64,000 nucleotides of DNA, taken from NCBI GenBank assembly GCA_014281115.1, contig JACONQ010000013.1, positions 1,416,501 to 1,480,500 of the forward strand, read 5' to 3'. The notes beneath the pieces were generated by a model. It saw only the letters and a list, made by a program, of their open reading frames with translations. It did no database searches and was not told the DNA's origin. How positions within the stretch are numbered: position 1 is the first letter of the stretch; each line of letters begins with the position of its first letter. A program made the translations under genes and the position numbers. This DNA is from Laburnicola sp. R22_1. Its lineage: Eukaryota > Ascomycota > Dothideomycetes > Pleosporales > Didymosphaeriaceae. Positions 12,932 to 23,986 of the stretch are shown here, one piece after another.

Positions 12932-14405
12932 ATGCTCGTGCCCAAGAGCTATTCGTGGAAGGCCGCCAAATCGAGGTTGCCGCCGAGCAGGCATGCGTGG
13001 AATACCCTGAAGAATCCGCGGCCATGGCTGCTCTTTGGCGTGGCTGCCACGTTGATATGGCTGGGGAGGTCTATGGGGTCGGCGGCGGGCGAGATGCAGA
13101 GGTATGAGACTCCCCCTACGTGCCCTGGCAAGAAGGAGGGGCATGCTTGCAGCGAAGGTAGTCTGCGCGCAAGAGCGGTGACATGGCTAACTATACATCA
13201 GGTTCTACTGCTGGGGACCCTCAACACCGCCGACGCGCATGTCCGCCAACGAGAACGAAGAGTGGTACGCCCACCTCCAGACACCCGTTATTTTCAATCC
13301 GCACAAACCGATCGAAATCAACGATACGTCGATAAACTATGTGAATCTCAACGAGATAACATCGACCTCAAACGCGGTCAAACAACGGGAGCGAGTGCTG
13401 ATTCTCACGCCGGTGCGTGATGCGTCCTCCTACCTCCCCCAACATTTCGATCTGCTCAGCTCCCTCACCTATCCGCATGAGCTGATAGACCTCGCTTTTC
13501 TGGTTGGAGATAGTCGAGATGATACAAAGGCAGCGCTGGCGAAGGAGTTGGCGAGGGTGCAGGGCAATCCTGAGATCGCGTTCCATTCAACATTAATTGT
13601 GGAGAAAGATTTCGGTGTCCAGTTCTCGCAAGAAGTGAAAAACAGGCACAAATATGAGGCCCAAGGTCCACGAAGGAAAGCTATGGGGAGAGCGAGGAAT
13701 TACCTTCTTGCGACAGCGTTGAAGCCGGAGCATAGCTGGGTGTACTGGAGGGATGTGGATATCTACGACAGCCCGCCGGAGATCATTGAGGACTTTGTTC
13801 TTCACGATCGGGACATCCTCGTTCCGAGTGAGTGGATTGAAGACTGAGTTAGTATAAGGCAGAGGTCGCTAACGGGCTACAGATATATGGTTCCATAGAT
13901 ACAAAGATGGGGTTGATATCGAAGGGCGTTGTATGTCGCATTTCCTTTTCATCATCTTGGAATCAGGCTAACTCTTTACAGTTGACTACAACTCCTGGCA
14001 AGAATCCCCCGAAGCGCTCAAACTCGCAGCCTCCCTGGACAAGGACGTAATTATCGCTGAAGGTACGTTCAAGTCCGTGCAACCTTGACGTTCCTTGCCT
14101 CATTCACTAACATGGTGACAGGCTATAAGGAATTCAAGACGAATCGCAAGTACATGGCCTTGCTAGGCAACTGGCGCGAGGACAAAGACGTGGAAATGCC
14201 TCTCGACGGCATCGGCGGCGTCAATATCATCGTGAAAGCGGATGTGCATCGCTCTGGTATCAACTTCCCCTGCTATGCTTTTGAGAACCAGGCCGAGACG
14301 GAGGGTTTTGCGAAGATGGCGAAGAGAGCGGGATACGAAGTTTACGGATTACCCAACTATGTGGTTTGGCATATTGATACGGGCGAGGAGCCCGGCAATG
14401 CATAA
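12932..14405 (+). CDS. ANP1: Alpha-1,6-mannosyltransferase subunit, Anp1/Mnn9/Van1 family (GT62)
   Basis: Golgi type II membrane protein of the mannan polymerase complex that extends the N-glycan outer chain. Five exons: 12932-13101, 13202-13827, 13883-13930, 13982-14062, 14122-14405, 402 aa, all introns GT..AG. Residues 31-46 (PWLLFGVAATLIWLG) are the signal-anchor. The lumenal domain has VLILTPVRDASSYL, the QGPRRKAMGRARN block and the metal-binding DXD at residues 241-243 (YWRDVDIYDS), followed by RDILVPSNIWFHR-type and GIGGVNIIVKADVHRSG motifs. The close agreement with filamentous-fungal Anp1 rather than Mnn9 is from memory. The first in-frame ATG at 12932 is used; the codon at 12914 is GTG. 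No lesion. Confidence 0.93.
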
Positions 14406-17400
14406 CCACGACACGTGAAGCCAAAGAGACGGGCTGTATGATTAATGTTGCATTTAGATGGAGTTGGAAGTTATCATGGCTGCATTTACATGGATTATTA
14501 GATTTACTGGGAGATGATGGTTACCTGGAGCATGGAGGCGAGATGGGATTGCTAGACGCTGGGATTTTCAAGCCTGGCTCGTAAGCGATTATTGAATTAT
14601 TGAGAAATGTATATATGCGTATATATACTGTGTGCTCTCTGATGCTTTTCATCGCGGGTAGTTGGTGGAGAGCAGCGTGACTGAGCAAACGATGAAGTGT
14701 CGGCACCCCGCCTTAGCTAGAAGATAACTCTACTTCAATTCGTCGCGTCTCGCGCATGCAATGTCCGTCTAATGTTTTGAAATCGGTGCCGGAGCAGGTC
14801 CATCATTGGGTCGAAACTGCGTTTCGACGCCGCAGTTTCGACGCGAGGGATGAAGAGAAGAAACTGGGCGGGTACTCGGTCCAGACAACGGCATGGTTAT
14901 TTCTTCTCATGACTGGAAACAAGATGTTATTTAGGAAAAGTCATTCTGCAATCGAATACAGCAGATGAGAGTGTCCATGACCCGCGCAACGACTTCCGTC
15001 GCCAAAACATACAACACACAGTGAGGTGTTTCTGTCTTTTCTGTCTGCTGTCTGGAATCAGAGCAGTGTGAGTCAAATCGGGTCGGGTCGCTTCACTTCG
15101 CTCATGAAACTGTTGTATAAGGTCTTTTCGAGAGAGGCGTGGAGTATCGATGTGAGGCGTGAGGCGTGAGAGGATGCATATCTGGGTTTACACATGCATG
15201 TAGTGGATGAAAAGGAGGAAGAGGGGGGAGCTCTGCATTCATGGGACACCCTCAGATTTTTGCAGCGTTTTTGTGGGTGTATGGATGCGCTACCGCTGGG
15301 CTGGGCGGGGCTGAGGAACCACATGAGGGGTAAACGGTAAGGTTTTTGGTGGTCAGTGTTTGTATGCCTGTTGGTGTGTTGACTGCGAGAGCGGGGAACA
15401 TGGATTGAAGACTTGTGTTTTTGATGACGCGGTAGATAGGTAGTGGAGGGTTGGGGTGCTGGCTTGTGAAGAAACGTGCTTTTCCGTCGGGATTTTGGGG
15501 GATTGGGTACAGGCGGACCATGTACCATGTTGCCGGCTACTTTGGTCGGGTGGTGCATGTATTCTTGCTGCTCGGCTTAGTTTAGGGGGGCGATGGAGGA
15601 GAAGCAGCGGTGGAGACGAGGACCAGAGTTGTCATAAAACGGTAAGATGATGTGTTTTGGTCCGAGGGAAAGCGCGGCTTGGCCATGGTGGTTTTCTTTC
15701 TTGCCTTTTGGAGCAAAGGGCGAGCATGTAATTGCCACGTTGAAATTTTGAGAGGGCAACAGAGCAAGGAAGGAAAGTGATATGGATAACTCCACGTGCA
15801 ATTTATGTGGGTGATAGACATGCGGGTTGCTTGGAAAGATGTGGTCGGTGATTGTGGGTTGGAGCGCGAGGGTGCCATTCAGTCACTGCACAGTGACTCT
15901 TGTTCGAAAAACTGCGCTTCATAGAAAATGTCTTTCTGCGCTTCGAAAGGAGGAGCGAGACCTAACCAACCATTCAGAGGTTTTTGCGCTCTCTTTTGAG
16001 GGGACCTATGACCCGAACAGAGACACATATACAGCGCTGCGTCCTTTTTAAGTACAGAGCAGACGCGAAGAAGACGAGAAGCCATCACAGTTCTTCTACT
16101 TACATTTTGATGTCTTTCAGTATATTTTTGCCCTAGAGACATGGCAAAGCCATCGTGTCATTTTGCGCGCAAAAACAAAGAAAATGCTCCAGCATTCTCA
16201 TGAGCTTACGCGGTTTTAAGACAGAGACAAAGCACGGGGAGTATTTCGGTCACTTTGAGTGAGGTTTACAGAAGTCGGAAAGAAGGGCAGCATCTTCTAC
16301 TTTGGTCTGGAATTTTAAGTACTCGAGTACGTTCGATCGCAGGCTAGGTTGTAATGTGTGGAAAGGGAGAAGAGCGAGCTTTTATATGGAAGTTGGGACG
16401 CCAAGATAGTTGTTGCACGAGGTATTAACCAAGCTGAAGACACATGCTTTGTTCATCTTTTGTCTGTATATCGTATTTGATGCTCCAAAGACGGACTGCT
16501 TGAGATTGAGCAGCACCGGGTCTCGTACTGTATGGAATAGTGAAGACTGATCGAATAGCGCATGCGCCTGCGTACATTGGGCTTTCTGAAATACGTGTAT
16601 TTGAAGCGACATGGACCCGGTGCGACACAATTTGAAACGTCGTATGTAGCGAAAGTATTTCGATCTGACATTCAGTCCTGTCCCGGAACATGTACACAAT
16701 CGCCCTGATCCTGTTTTAGATCCCAAGGAGCACTGACTTCCCACGAGCTTTCTCTCGCAAGTCGTTGCAATGCTTTCTGACGCATGATGCAACATGCCAA
16801 AAGAGGCCGCAAGTTTTTATATTTCGCTTTTGAAGACCGGAGCAAAAACCATGAAACTAAAAACCTCAGCTTTTTCGAGCTAGCTTCACAAGTGCTCGAG
16901 CACACTTAGACACAGCACCACCAGAGCAGCGCACATTCTTTCTGTTGCTCTCAATTTTGGAGTGATGCATCAAGGCGAACTTTAATTGTGGATTACTGTC
17001 GAAGCAAGAAAACAACATGCGAGGCCAGGCAACGAGTTTTTGAGTGCATATGCGCTGCGACACCTGGATATATTGACTTGGTTCGATGCCACCAAAATGG
17101 GACCATGGTTTACAGACACGTCGCTTTTGAGTTGGCGAAGGAAGAGACCTACTCCCATACTGCACAAGTTGACGCTTTTTGTTTTAAACAGTAGCGCGGA
17201 CGTAGTAGTGTGAGGAAGAAGGTGACGCAGGAGAGAAAAGCTGACTTTATACCTCTGGTTCAAGACGTGCGTGGTGGGATGGAAACGAGGTAGGTCAAAT
17301 GAAAGAATTCGAAGTCCCGCTCATTGGACCGCTACGTCGAACGAGTTTGACTGTAGTTGTAGATCATTAACAGCACGCGGATGTAGTTTTGCAGTACACT

Positions 17401-17839
17401 TCGTGGAATTAACTCACTTACAGTATCAGCTGAGGTTGTCCAGAAATCATTGTCAGGGATTCTGTCTTGTTAACCACTCAAGAAATCAGGTCCGTCCGTC
17501 CTTGCCCTTGCTCATCGCTCACCCTAAGACGTCACAACCATGCTGTGATGGTGCGCCACGAGGGAGGTTACGCTAGCGTGACCGACAAGCGTGGAGGCCA
17601 CCAGAGTACAGGAGGCATCTAGATATATAAGAAGAATTACTAGTCGCCGCGGTGGAGGAGACAGCGTGTGTTGAGTAGGAACCTTATTAGGTCCGTGTGC
17701 TCGCACTAGAAGGCATTCGTTCGAGCGAAGAAGCTGAGACGGGTACATGGGTACGCATGTATAATTTCTGTATTATGATTTCTTAATTCTCAATCAACAC
17801 CATGACGCCAACAACGCTCTTTCCATGCTCTAGATAGTA
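14406..17839. other. Large intergenic region, no supported gene
   Basis: About 3.4 kb with many small frames on both strands, none over 165 codons, none with a recognised domain or conserved splice pattern. Composition is near that of the rest of the genic DNA, so it is not decayed transposon of the AT-rich type. A small inverted repeat lies at about 14814-14840 (CGAAACTGCG beside CGCAGTTTCG). Confidence 0.4.
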
Positions 17840-19112
17840 TTACCGGACGCCTGGTATGGGCCCCTTTTTCTCATTGGCACCCAACTCCTCCTCGTTCCAG
17901 CCCCCGCCCCCGCCAACTTTCCTTCCACCCTCTTCTCTCTTCACACGGCACCACAGAGTAACATCTTTGTCCCAGATAAACTGCCAGAGAACGTTGATCC
18001 AGCTTTTATGGTACGGCAAGTCGTCGTAAAACTCATGCGCTATCTGATTCAGCTTTGGAAGGCGCGTCCACGGGACAGCCGGGAAGTCGTGGTGCTCGTT
18101 GTGCAGGCCGACGTTGTAGGTGAAGAAGTTGAGCACGCCGTAGTAAGAGTATGTCTCTGGGATGGGGATCTTGTTGGTCGCATCCAGGGCGTCCTTGCTC
18201 GGCTTCTCGAAGACGTAATGCTCCGCAATGAAGTGTCCTGCGCAAGGGTGCAAAGATCCTGCCAAGAAGCTGCTCAAGATCATGTATCCGAGTGCTTTTC
18301 CGCCAATCAGTTGTACGAGCGCATAGTCGAAGGCGAGTTGGACGACGACGTTGAAAAGGTGGATCTTAGTCATCGGGAGCGAGTAGATGAACATGGGGCG
18401 GAGGGCGTAAAAAAGGATCTGGAAGGTGGCAAAGAAAGCCTTGCCGGCAACAGAGTCAAGGAAGACGGCCTCAAAGGCGGTAGGAAGGTCGGTATCGAGG
18501 CCGTTCACGCCGAGCGATTTGTGGTGCGTTAGGTGGTATGGCTATGATGGTTGGGTCAGTATGACGATGCTGCAAGTAGCAGAGCGTTACGTACCCTGAA
18601 CGATGCGCTGTATGGTATTCCAATCGGCAGGTTCGCAAATACGGCAAACACTCTGTTGGCAAGCGGACTCCGGAATGCTAGATTGTGCGAAATCTCGTGG
18701 ATGGCAAGGAAGAGGTTCTGGTTCGCCGTGGCGCCGATTACGTATGCGGTGAGCAGTGTTGGCCATGACAGGAATGGCGTGTTGCGGAGGAGGTATGCGC
18801 AGAGGATTTGCATAGAGACAACGAAGGCGACAACATATTTGGTGAGGGGCTCCGGTCCGCAGAGCTTCGTTACCTGCACGAGGTCAGCATACATTATATA
18901 CGGCCATTAGAGGCATCAGTTACCTCTGGGTGTGCCTTGATGATAGCCTGCCGTCGAGTCCGGTGCGGTTCCTCTGTGTAGGTCCAGAAAAAGTGGTTGT
19001 CCTCATGCTGGGCCGTGGCTTGCACGCTGTCCTCCTGGCCCGCCTTGACAGTGAAGCTCCTCCTCGCAGGCTCCTTGGGCGGCACGGTAGCTGTAGAGAC
19101 TGACGCCCGCAT
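17840..19112 (-). CDS. DES1: Sphingolipid delta(4)-desaturase (DES1/DEGS family)
   Basis: Endoplasmic-reticulum enzyme that puts the delta-4 double bond into dihydroceramide. Exons on the minus strand: 19112-18924, 18873-18595, 18541-17840, in frame, 389 aa. It begins with the family's N-terminal lipid-desaturase region containing HFFWTYTEEPH. The three iron-binding histidine boxes are present: HEISHN near residue 122, HLTHH near 159 and HNEHHDF near 303. Hydrophobic segments between them give the usual membrane fold. NKIPIPETYSYYG and PLTKY are family-typical. The C-terminus has a Gly-rich insert (KVGGGGGWNEEE) before the end. Start ATG at 19112 is the first methionine consistent with the conserved N-terminus. 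No lesion seen. Confidence 0.94.
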
Positions 19113-19639
19113 TGTGTGTGCGGAACAAGAAGGCAGTGGAGTGGACGCGGTGGAGGAATTGTCTCCTTCTCCTTGTACCATGCATGCGCCGTGGGGACCC
19201 TGGACCGAGCGAGTGCATCGGCGCACTGTGGGCCGACCATGGCGCGTTGATTGGCCGACCATCCCGCCACCTGGCTGCGCCCCACGCTATTCCAGGCACT
19301 TTCGCCTTTCACATCTTATCAGATCCATCATCCAGTACATCGCGTTCGATCAACAAGAGATACGCTCATCGGATACAGACGCGAGACACCTGAGTTAGGG
19401 CAAATTTACAGCTTACTCTACTTTTGGAACACGACTTTTGGTTTGAATGTCGGAGACTGTGGGTTAGTAAAAGCGAGCTAATATAGGATATGTCATTATG
19501 AAGAACTATGTCCTTGTACTTGAATCACGCATTATCTTTTGATACAAAATAGGCCACAAATAATGTAGTAAGCAATTATTTTAATACAGTCCCTTTGCAA
19601 TACTTAGTGTTTATGTATCTATACACCTAGTGTTTATTA
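19113..19639. other. Promoter side of the desaturase gene
   Basis: No supported gene. Overlapping plus and minus frames occur at 19000-19400 and are shadows of the desaturase 5' exon or chance. From about 19480 the DNA becomes AT-rich, leading into the repeat remnant. Confidence 0.4.
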
Positions 19640-20557
19640 AATACTACTGCACTTATCGTTACTTTCACCTTTACCTTTGCCTTTACCTTCACCTTCACAT
19701 TGCTAAAGTTATTACTTAGGTGCTTGCTGTTGCACTAGTGGCCTTTTTTGGCTTTTACATAATTTTGTTCTTATTCTCTTACCTAATTTAACTGTCCGCT
19801 TTTCTAGTGTTAACTACGCCGCCCGTCCCTACTAGCACCCTCGGGGCAGACCTCGCGCCAGACCACATAGTCCACTGCCCACGAGCGGTCCGGAAGTTCC
19901 GCTACTGGCCGAAACGACCCCCTCTCCCTCCTAGCACCACACGGGAGGGCGTTGAATACTTAAAGACCCTTGAGCCTGAAGATTTTCAACTCTTGCTAGA
20001 GCTTGCCAACCCCACTGACACTAACAAATAAATGTTGGTTCTATGGACTGCCTACTAAGCCACAGATGCTGGCGGGCGCGACAATAACCTGGGACAGCTC
20101 CTCCGGCGTCGACTCTGTCTGAGCTCCCAGCAGGGTGCCTCTCATCCTGACATCTTGCCACACGAGGCAACCTCCCCTACGCTCTCCTACTCTCCTTACC
20201 TCTCCTTACTGTCTACACGATCCTTACCTTTCCTATACTAGTTTTACGCTAAGGTCTTGGCACTTTTCAACACAGCTTTGGGGCAGCCGAAGCTGCCCCT
20301 GCTTTGGATTGTTATATGTATAATAGCTACACCCCGACATCTCAGCCTATAGGCATGAAGACACGGATTCAGCCCCCGCACGGAGGGGGCGGACTCTTAC
20401 GAGCCGCTGCAAGAGACGGCAATAGCTTATAGCATGAATCGCCTTTACCATCTGGCTGGCCCCAGATGGCTACTCGGCGCGTCCCCATGCCCCATGGGAG
20501 GCTAGAACCTAGGTTCCTGGACGTTAATCAATACTACTACTACTACTACTACTACTA
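19640..20557 (+). mobile_element. Probable 3' remnant of a non-LTR (LINE) retrotransposon
   Basis: A block unlike its neighbours, with a Pro-rich 74-codon frame at 19807-20031 (contains RKFRYWPKRPPLPPS and LKTLEPEDFQLLLELAN) followed by about 500 bases of GC-rich tail and a run of ACT triplets at 20532-20557. Fungal LINEs of the Tad group often end in a short simple repeat instead of poly(A). No reverse-transcriptase domain is present, so this would be a 5'-truncated copy. The left edge is uncertain and no target duplication was identified. It could be another repeat type. Confidence 0.4.
20532..20557 (+). repeat. ACT-triplet microsatellite
   Basis: Eight to nine tandem ACT triplets. It sits at the right border of the presumed LINE remnant, 40 bp before the BTB gene start. 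Confidence 0.9.
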
Positions 20558-20597
20558 GCACCCTGCTCCAAACTCTATAGCGCAACTGACCAACACA

Positions 20598-21542
20598 ATG
20601 ACTGGAAAGCAAACGAAGAAGATGGAACCGGGTAATCGCAATTTTGGGTACGTACCCTACGGGAGAAAGGTCGCGTTGGGCCACATTGGCTAACGTGCAG
20701 ACAGGGTGATTGCACGCACCGACAGCCTCATCACCGTCGAAGTCGGACCTGCGCATGAAAAGTATCGGGTCTTCAAGGTCTTCCTAACAGATCACTCTGA
20801 ATACTTTGTGCGCGCACTCAATGGCCCTTGGTTAGAGGCGGAGGAGCACAAGGTTACACTTGAGGACATTGAGCCGAGAATTTGTATATAGTACTGGGTC
20901 TAAGTTGTATACGTTGTACTAATAAGTACGTTAGTCAATGTCTTTGTCAACTTCATCCATGGCCAACAGCTTCCTTTACTTGAACACGAATGGCTGCATG
21001 CTGTAGAACTCGACGAGAATTCTCACCAGCCAGGTTATGCCGGGGATTTGGCACACATTAAAGCCATATGTCTCGCCGACCAGCTCATCGCCCCAGACTT
21101 CAAGAAGACTCTGCACAACCAATATGTGAACGACATGTTCGACATGGTGCCGAGTTATGGGTCCGTTATCTACGCTTTTCGACATCTTCCACTGAACGAT
21201 CTGCTTCTGAAATTCCTAGTGGATTTGCAGAGCTACACTTGGGAAGAACATATGGATACGGAGACACCTGAACAGTGTCGTCTACAAAACGAACTGCCGC
21301 GGGATTTTCTACTCGGTGTCATGAAGAAGGTAACCGAGATCAAAACCACGCTCGCCAATTCCATCAAGACGTACAAGTATTCGAAAAAATCTAAGACATC
21401 GGAGAAAGAGAAGAACAACAATGACGACCCAATCACGAAACTCAATCCGTGTGATTACCATATTCACGATGACGAGGAGGAGAAAAGGATGTGCGAGGAG
21501 GACGCGGAGTGGGAGGCTGAGTATGACACAGACGAGAACTAG
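20598..21542 (+). CDS. BTB/POZ-domain protein, array member 1 (intact)
   Basis: Three exons, 20598-20647, 20705-20883 and 20935-21542, join in frame to 278 aa; introns are GTACGT..ACAG and GTATAT..TTAG. Residues about 25-130 form a BTB/POZ fold: the opening strand SLITVEVGPAHEKYRVFKVFLTDHS corresponds to the usual sequence in which a ligand is kept inside for protein-protein contact, followed by SEYFVRALNGPWLEAEEHKV and FNVFVNFIHGQQLPL. The C-terminus is acidic and charged (KTYKYSKKSKTSEKEKNNND, then an Asp/Glu-rich end). Such short BTB proteins are widespread in Dothideomycetes and their partners are unknown; some BTB proteins are Cullin-3 adaptors, but nothing here shows that. Two damaged paralogues follow directly downstream in the same orientation. 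Confidence 0.85.
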
Positions 21543-22133
21543 TTGTGAGTCCTAGATCGAGAACATGATTCGGATCTCCAGGTAGGGCAGAGCAAAGACG
21601 AGCTTTGGACAGTCGGCAGCGGTGTTACGGACCTCTACGAAAGGATCATGTCACTAAGGATTCTAGCGTGGCAACATAGCGCACCACCTGGTGAGGTGGT
21701 GAATGAATGCTGCGTACCATAGGTAGTCAATGATGGAGATTTCACATCAACAGTGCATATATGCAAATTTCGGTTTTGGTTGATCCGATGTTGTTCAAGA
21801 AGTCTTCGAGCTTAGAAGCCCAATCAGTTAACTGCCTCTTGTTCCATTTACGCGCGCTTATGTTCGACGGTTCTGTTTAGGTCTGTTGATTGAACCGGTT
21901 GTGGAACGAAACATTGTCTCAAGGCTCTTGATTATTTTCCCCCAAAAAAATCGAGGTAGGCAATCAGCAATTCACTCAGTGCTTCACTCGCACTTGCGTC
22001 ACTCACCTTCACTGCCCAATTGCTTACTAATCACTCGCTCTTCACTTGCTTGGTAGCGCGTGTCGCGGCCTCTCAACCCTCCGTTTGCAACCTGCACACT
22101 CCTTCAACTCAACCCTTTCGTCGCCCAAGGAGT
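21543..22133. other. Spacer between BTB genes
   Basis: No gene seen. The last 170 bases carry repeated CACTCGC/TCACTC-like pyrimidine-rich words and a CT-rich leader typical of a promoter for the second BTB gene. Confidence 0.4.
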
Positions 22134-22836
22134 ATGGCGAAGAAAAAGAAATTCGAATCTCCACCTTTCGGGTAAGTCAATCTTCCGTGAAGCGGTGCAA
22201 CTAATACGGCTACTGATATGTTTCAGGGCTGCCATCCGCGAAGGCGGTATGGTCGTAGTCGAGATCGGGTGAGAAATCCTGAATACAAGGCGCGGAAGAA
22301 ATGAGCTCATCACCCTCTGTGTCATATAGACCTAGCCACGCACGTTACGAAGTCCACAAAATCCTGCTCACCGACAACGCTGCGTACTTCCGAGGAGCGT
22401 TTCGAGGCGCATGAGCGGAGGCTGAAGATCGCAAGGTCGTTCTTGAGGACGGTAAGTGAACTATCTGCTCGTCTATGATTAAGTACTGATTTATCTATAG
22501 TCAAGCCCGGAATTTGTGCGTGTCTCTCGAATCTGTCGAGGGTTTCCTTCGCCTTTCCCATCCTGTGAAATAATATGCTGATCCGCTGTAATAGTCAACG
22601 TCTTTCTAGCTTGGCTCTACACCGGAAAAATCCCTATGAGCATTGCGGAATGGATGCATGCGATAGAATCGAACGAAGCCTCGTATGATGCGGGTGATGA
22701 ACTGTCAGAACTTTCGCACATGGAAGCAATCGTTTTCGGTGACCGCATCCTTGCACCAAGTTTTCGAAATTTGGTTAGCAACAGCTTCGTCGATCTCATT
22801 TGCCTCTTCAAACTCCCTGCTTATTACGAAACAATC

Positions 22837-22970
22837 ATATACGCGTTCTCACACTGTGTGCTAGGTACTGGGTTTTAGTGCCTCCTGTTTTACTCCTCTC
22901 TGTGTATGGTGCGGACTCGACCTTGGTTAGAATCTCCACACGACGAAGATCTTCAATATACGCGTTCTCA
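22837..22970 (+). repeat. 15-bp target-site duplication around copy A
   Basis: Direct repeats at 22837-22851 and 22956-22970, identical over 15 bases; the flanking bases on either side differ. The pre-insertion reading frame is recovered when one copy and the 104-bp unit are ignored. Confidence 0.9.
22852..22955 (+). mobile_element. 104-bp SINE-like insertion, copy A
   Basis: A 104-bp unit beginning CACTGTGTGCTAGGTACTGG and ending GACGAAGATCTTCA. It is bounded by perfect 15-bp direct repeats ATATACGCGTTCTCA at 22837-22851 and 22956-22970. It has no inverted ends. The uninterrupted paralogue (VIYAFRHLPLNDLL in member 1) proves that this is an insertion into coding sequence. A second copy with the same two ends is at 53764-53867. 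Confidence 0.85.
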
Positions 22971-23234
22971 AATCTTGCGCATGACGATGTCATCCTCGAT
23001 TTGGTGGTGGAGACGTATTGTCGTTTCTGGAAAGAACAAATGGATGGAAAACAGACAACAGCAAAGGCTCAGCTTCCTACAGAGTTTCTTGTACAAGTCA
23101 TGGATAACCTCATGAAGAGGGGTGCAAGCGATGACTGGGAGGAATTGGATCCCTGCTCCTATCACCTTCATCTGTCCGAGGAGGAAGAGGAAGAGTGTAA
23201 GGAATGTGGACTTACGGATTACTCGAACTACTGA

Positions 23235-23709
23235 AACTGATAAAGCCACAATGGGAGCGACAGCAAGAACAACAAGGACAGAAATGAAAAGTTGGAGTGA
23301 GGGCCTGTAACAGGCTGGAAGATGTGAGCTGGTTTATCATGAATCTCATGGTGAAATCATGAGCTGATGAAATGAATCATGTTAATTAGACCTGCTCATC
23401 AGTGGCGTGTACATGGGCAGTTGTCAACTCTGGTCACTAGACGCGTTATGAGGGCCAATGATAGCAAATGGATAGTTAGGCTTACTTCAGCGATATTTCG
23501 GCCATACACAATGTCAGTGCATGGGCGATGGACAAATAGAAGTGCCCTAACTCTGCCTATCCCGCCATGTAATTGTTCTCTCTCACCGACATCTACCGCC
23601 TCACTCGGTTCCCACTTCTTAGCGATATACAAACCCAACCGCCGCCCTTCACACAATTCCATAGCACCTTAGCACTCTAGCTAACTTCGAGGCAAAGCAA
23701 GCAAGATAG
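23235..23709. other. Spacer between BTB members 2 and 3
   Basis: No gene seen. An ATGAATC-type short repeat (ATCATGAATCTCATGG, GAAATGAATCATG) occurs at about 23336-23382. Confidence 0.4.
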
Positions 23710-23986
23710 ATGACAGAGAAGCAATCTGCACCCCAGCCGTTCGCGTATGTCACTCCAGGAATCTAGCCCCAGCTATATTGCAATAACAAGCGCCAAACCT
23801 CTACGAGTAGTCCCGCACTGCGCGACGGCATCATCGTCGTCGAAGCCGGTCCCAACCGCACCAAATACCACCTCCACAAGTCCATCCTCGTGCGGCTCTA
23901 AGAATCCTTTGCTCGCGGTCTCAACGGGTCTTGGACGGAGGGCGACCAGCCCAGAGTCACTTTCGACTTTGTCGAGCCTGGCATCT
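23710..23986 (+). pseudogene. BTB/POZ-domain gene, array member 3, truncated
   Basis: Third tandem paralogue. First exon 23710-23744 (MTEKQSAPQPFA, compare MTGKQTKK in member 1), intron 23745-23810 (GTATGT..GTAG), second exon 23811-23986 with ALRDGIIVVEAGPNRTKYHLHKSIL, FARGLNGSWTEG and FDFVEPGI. A TAA stop interrupts the BTB segment at about 23894, between SILVRL and ESFARGL. Everything after FVEPGI, roughly 190 residues in member 1, is missing: the following 1 kb has no matching exon. It is the most decayed of the three. Confidence 0.75.

Larger units (their letters stand above)
22134..23234 (+). pseudogene. BTB/POZ-domain gene, array member 2, broken
   Basis: Paralogue of the gene at 20598. 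Exons by alignment: 22134-22171, 22227-22268, 22330-22452, 22501-22515, then from 22595 onward. The BTB strand (MVVVEIGPSHARYEVHKILL), YFRGAF and the FNVFLAWLYTGKIPM region match member 1. Two lesions are visible: a TGA at 22412-22414, where member 1 has Trp, and a 119-bp insertion (104-bp unit plus 15-bp duplication) in the last exon that shifts the frame between IIYAFS and its repeated copy. After the insertion the sequence resumes with NLAHDDVILDLVVE and an acidic end like that of member 1. Introns at 22269-22329 and 22453-22500 are absent from members 1 and 3. Truncated proteins might still be made, but a full BTB product is not encoded. Confidence 0.85.

Noticed and set aside
14406..17839. 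Possible small genes in the 3.4-kb gap
   Set aside because: Only short overlapping frames; no plausible exon chain could be built.
22852..22955. tRNA gene or clear tRNA-derived SINE
   Set aside because: Only a B-box-like word is present; no cloverleaf or convincing A box could be drawn, so a tRNA origin is not claimed.
22837..22970. The 119-bp insertion in BTB member 2 as a new spliceosomal (introner-like) intron
   Set aside because: Exact removal of 119 bp would need GT and AG at equivalent places in the 15-bp repeats. The only GT in the repeat pairs with GC, not AG, at the other side, so precise splicing is not possible.
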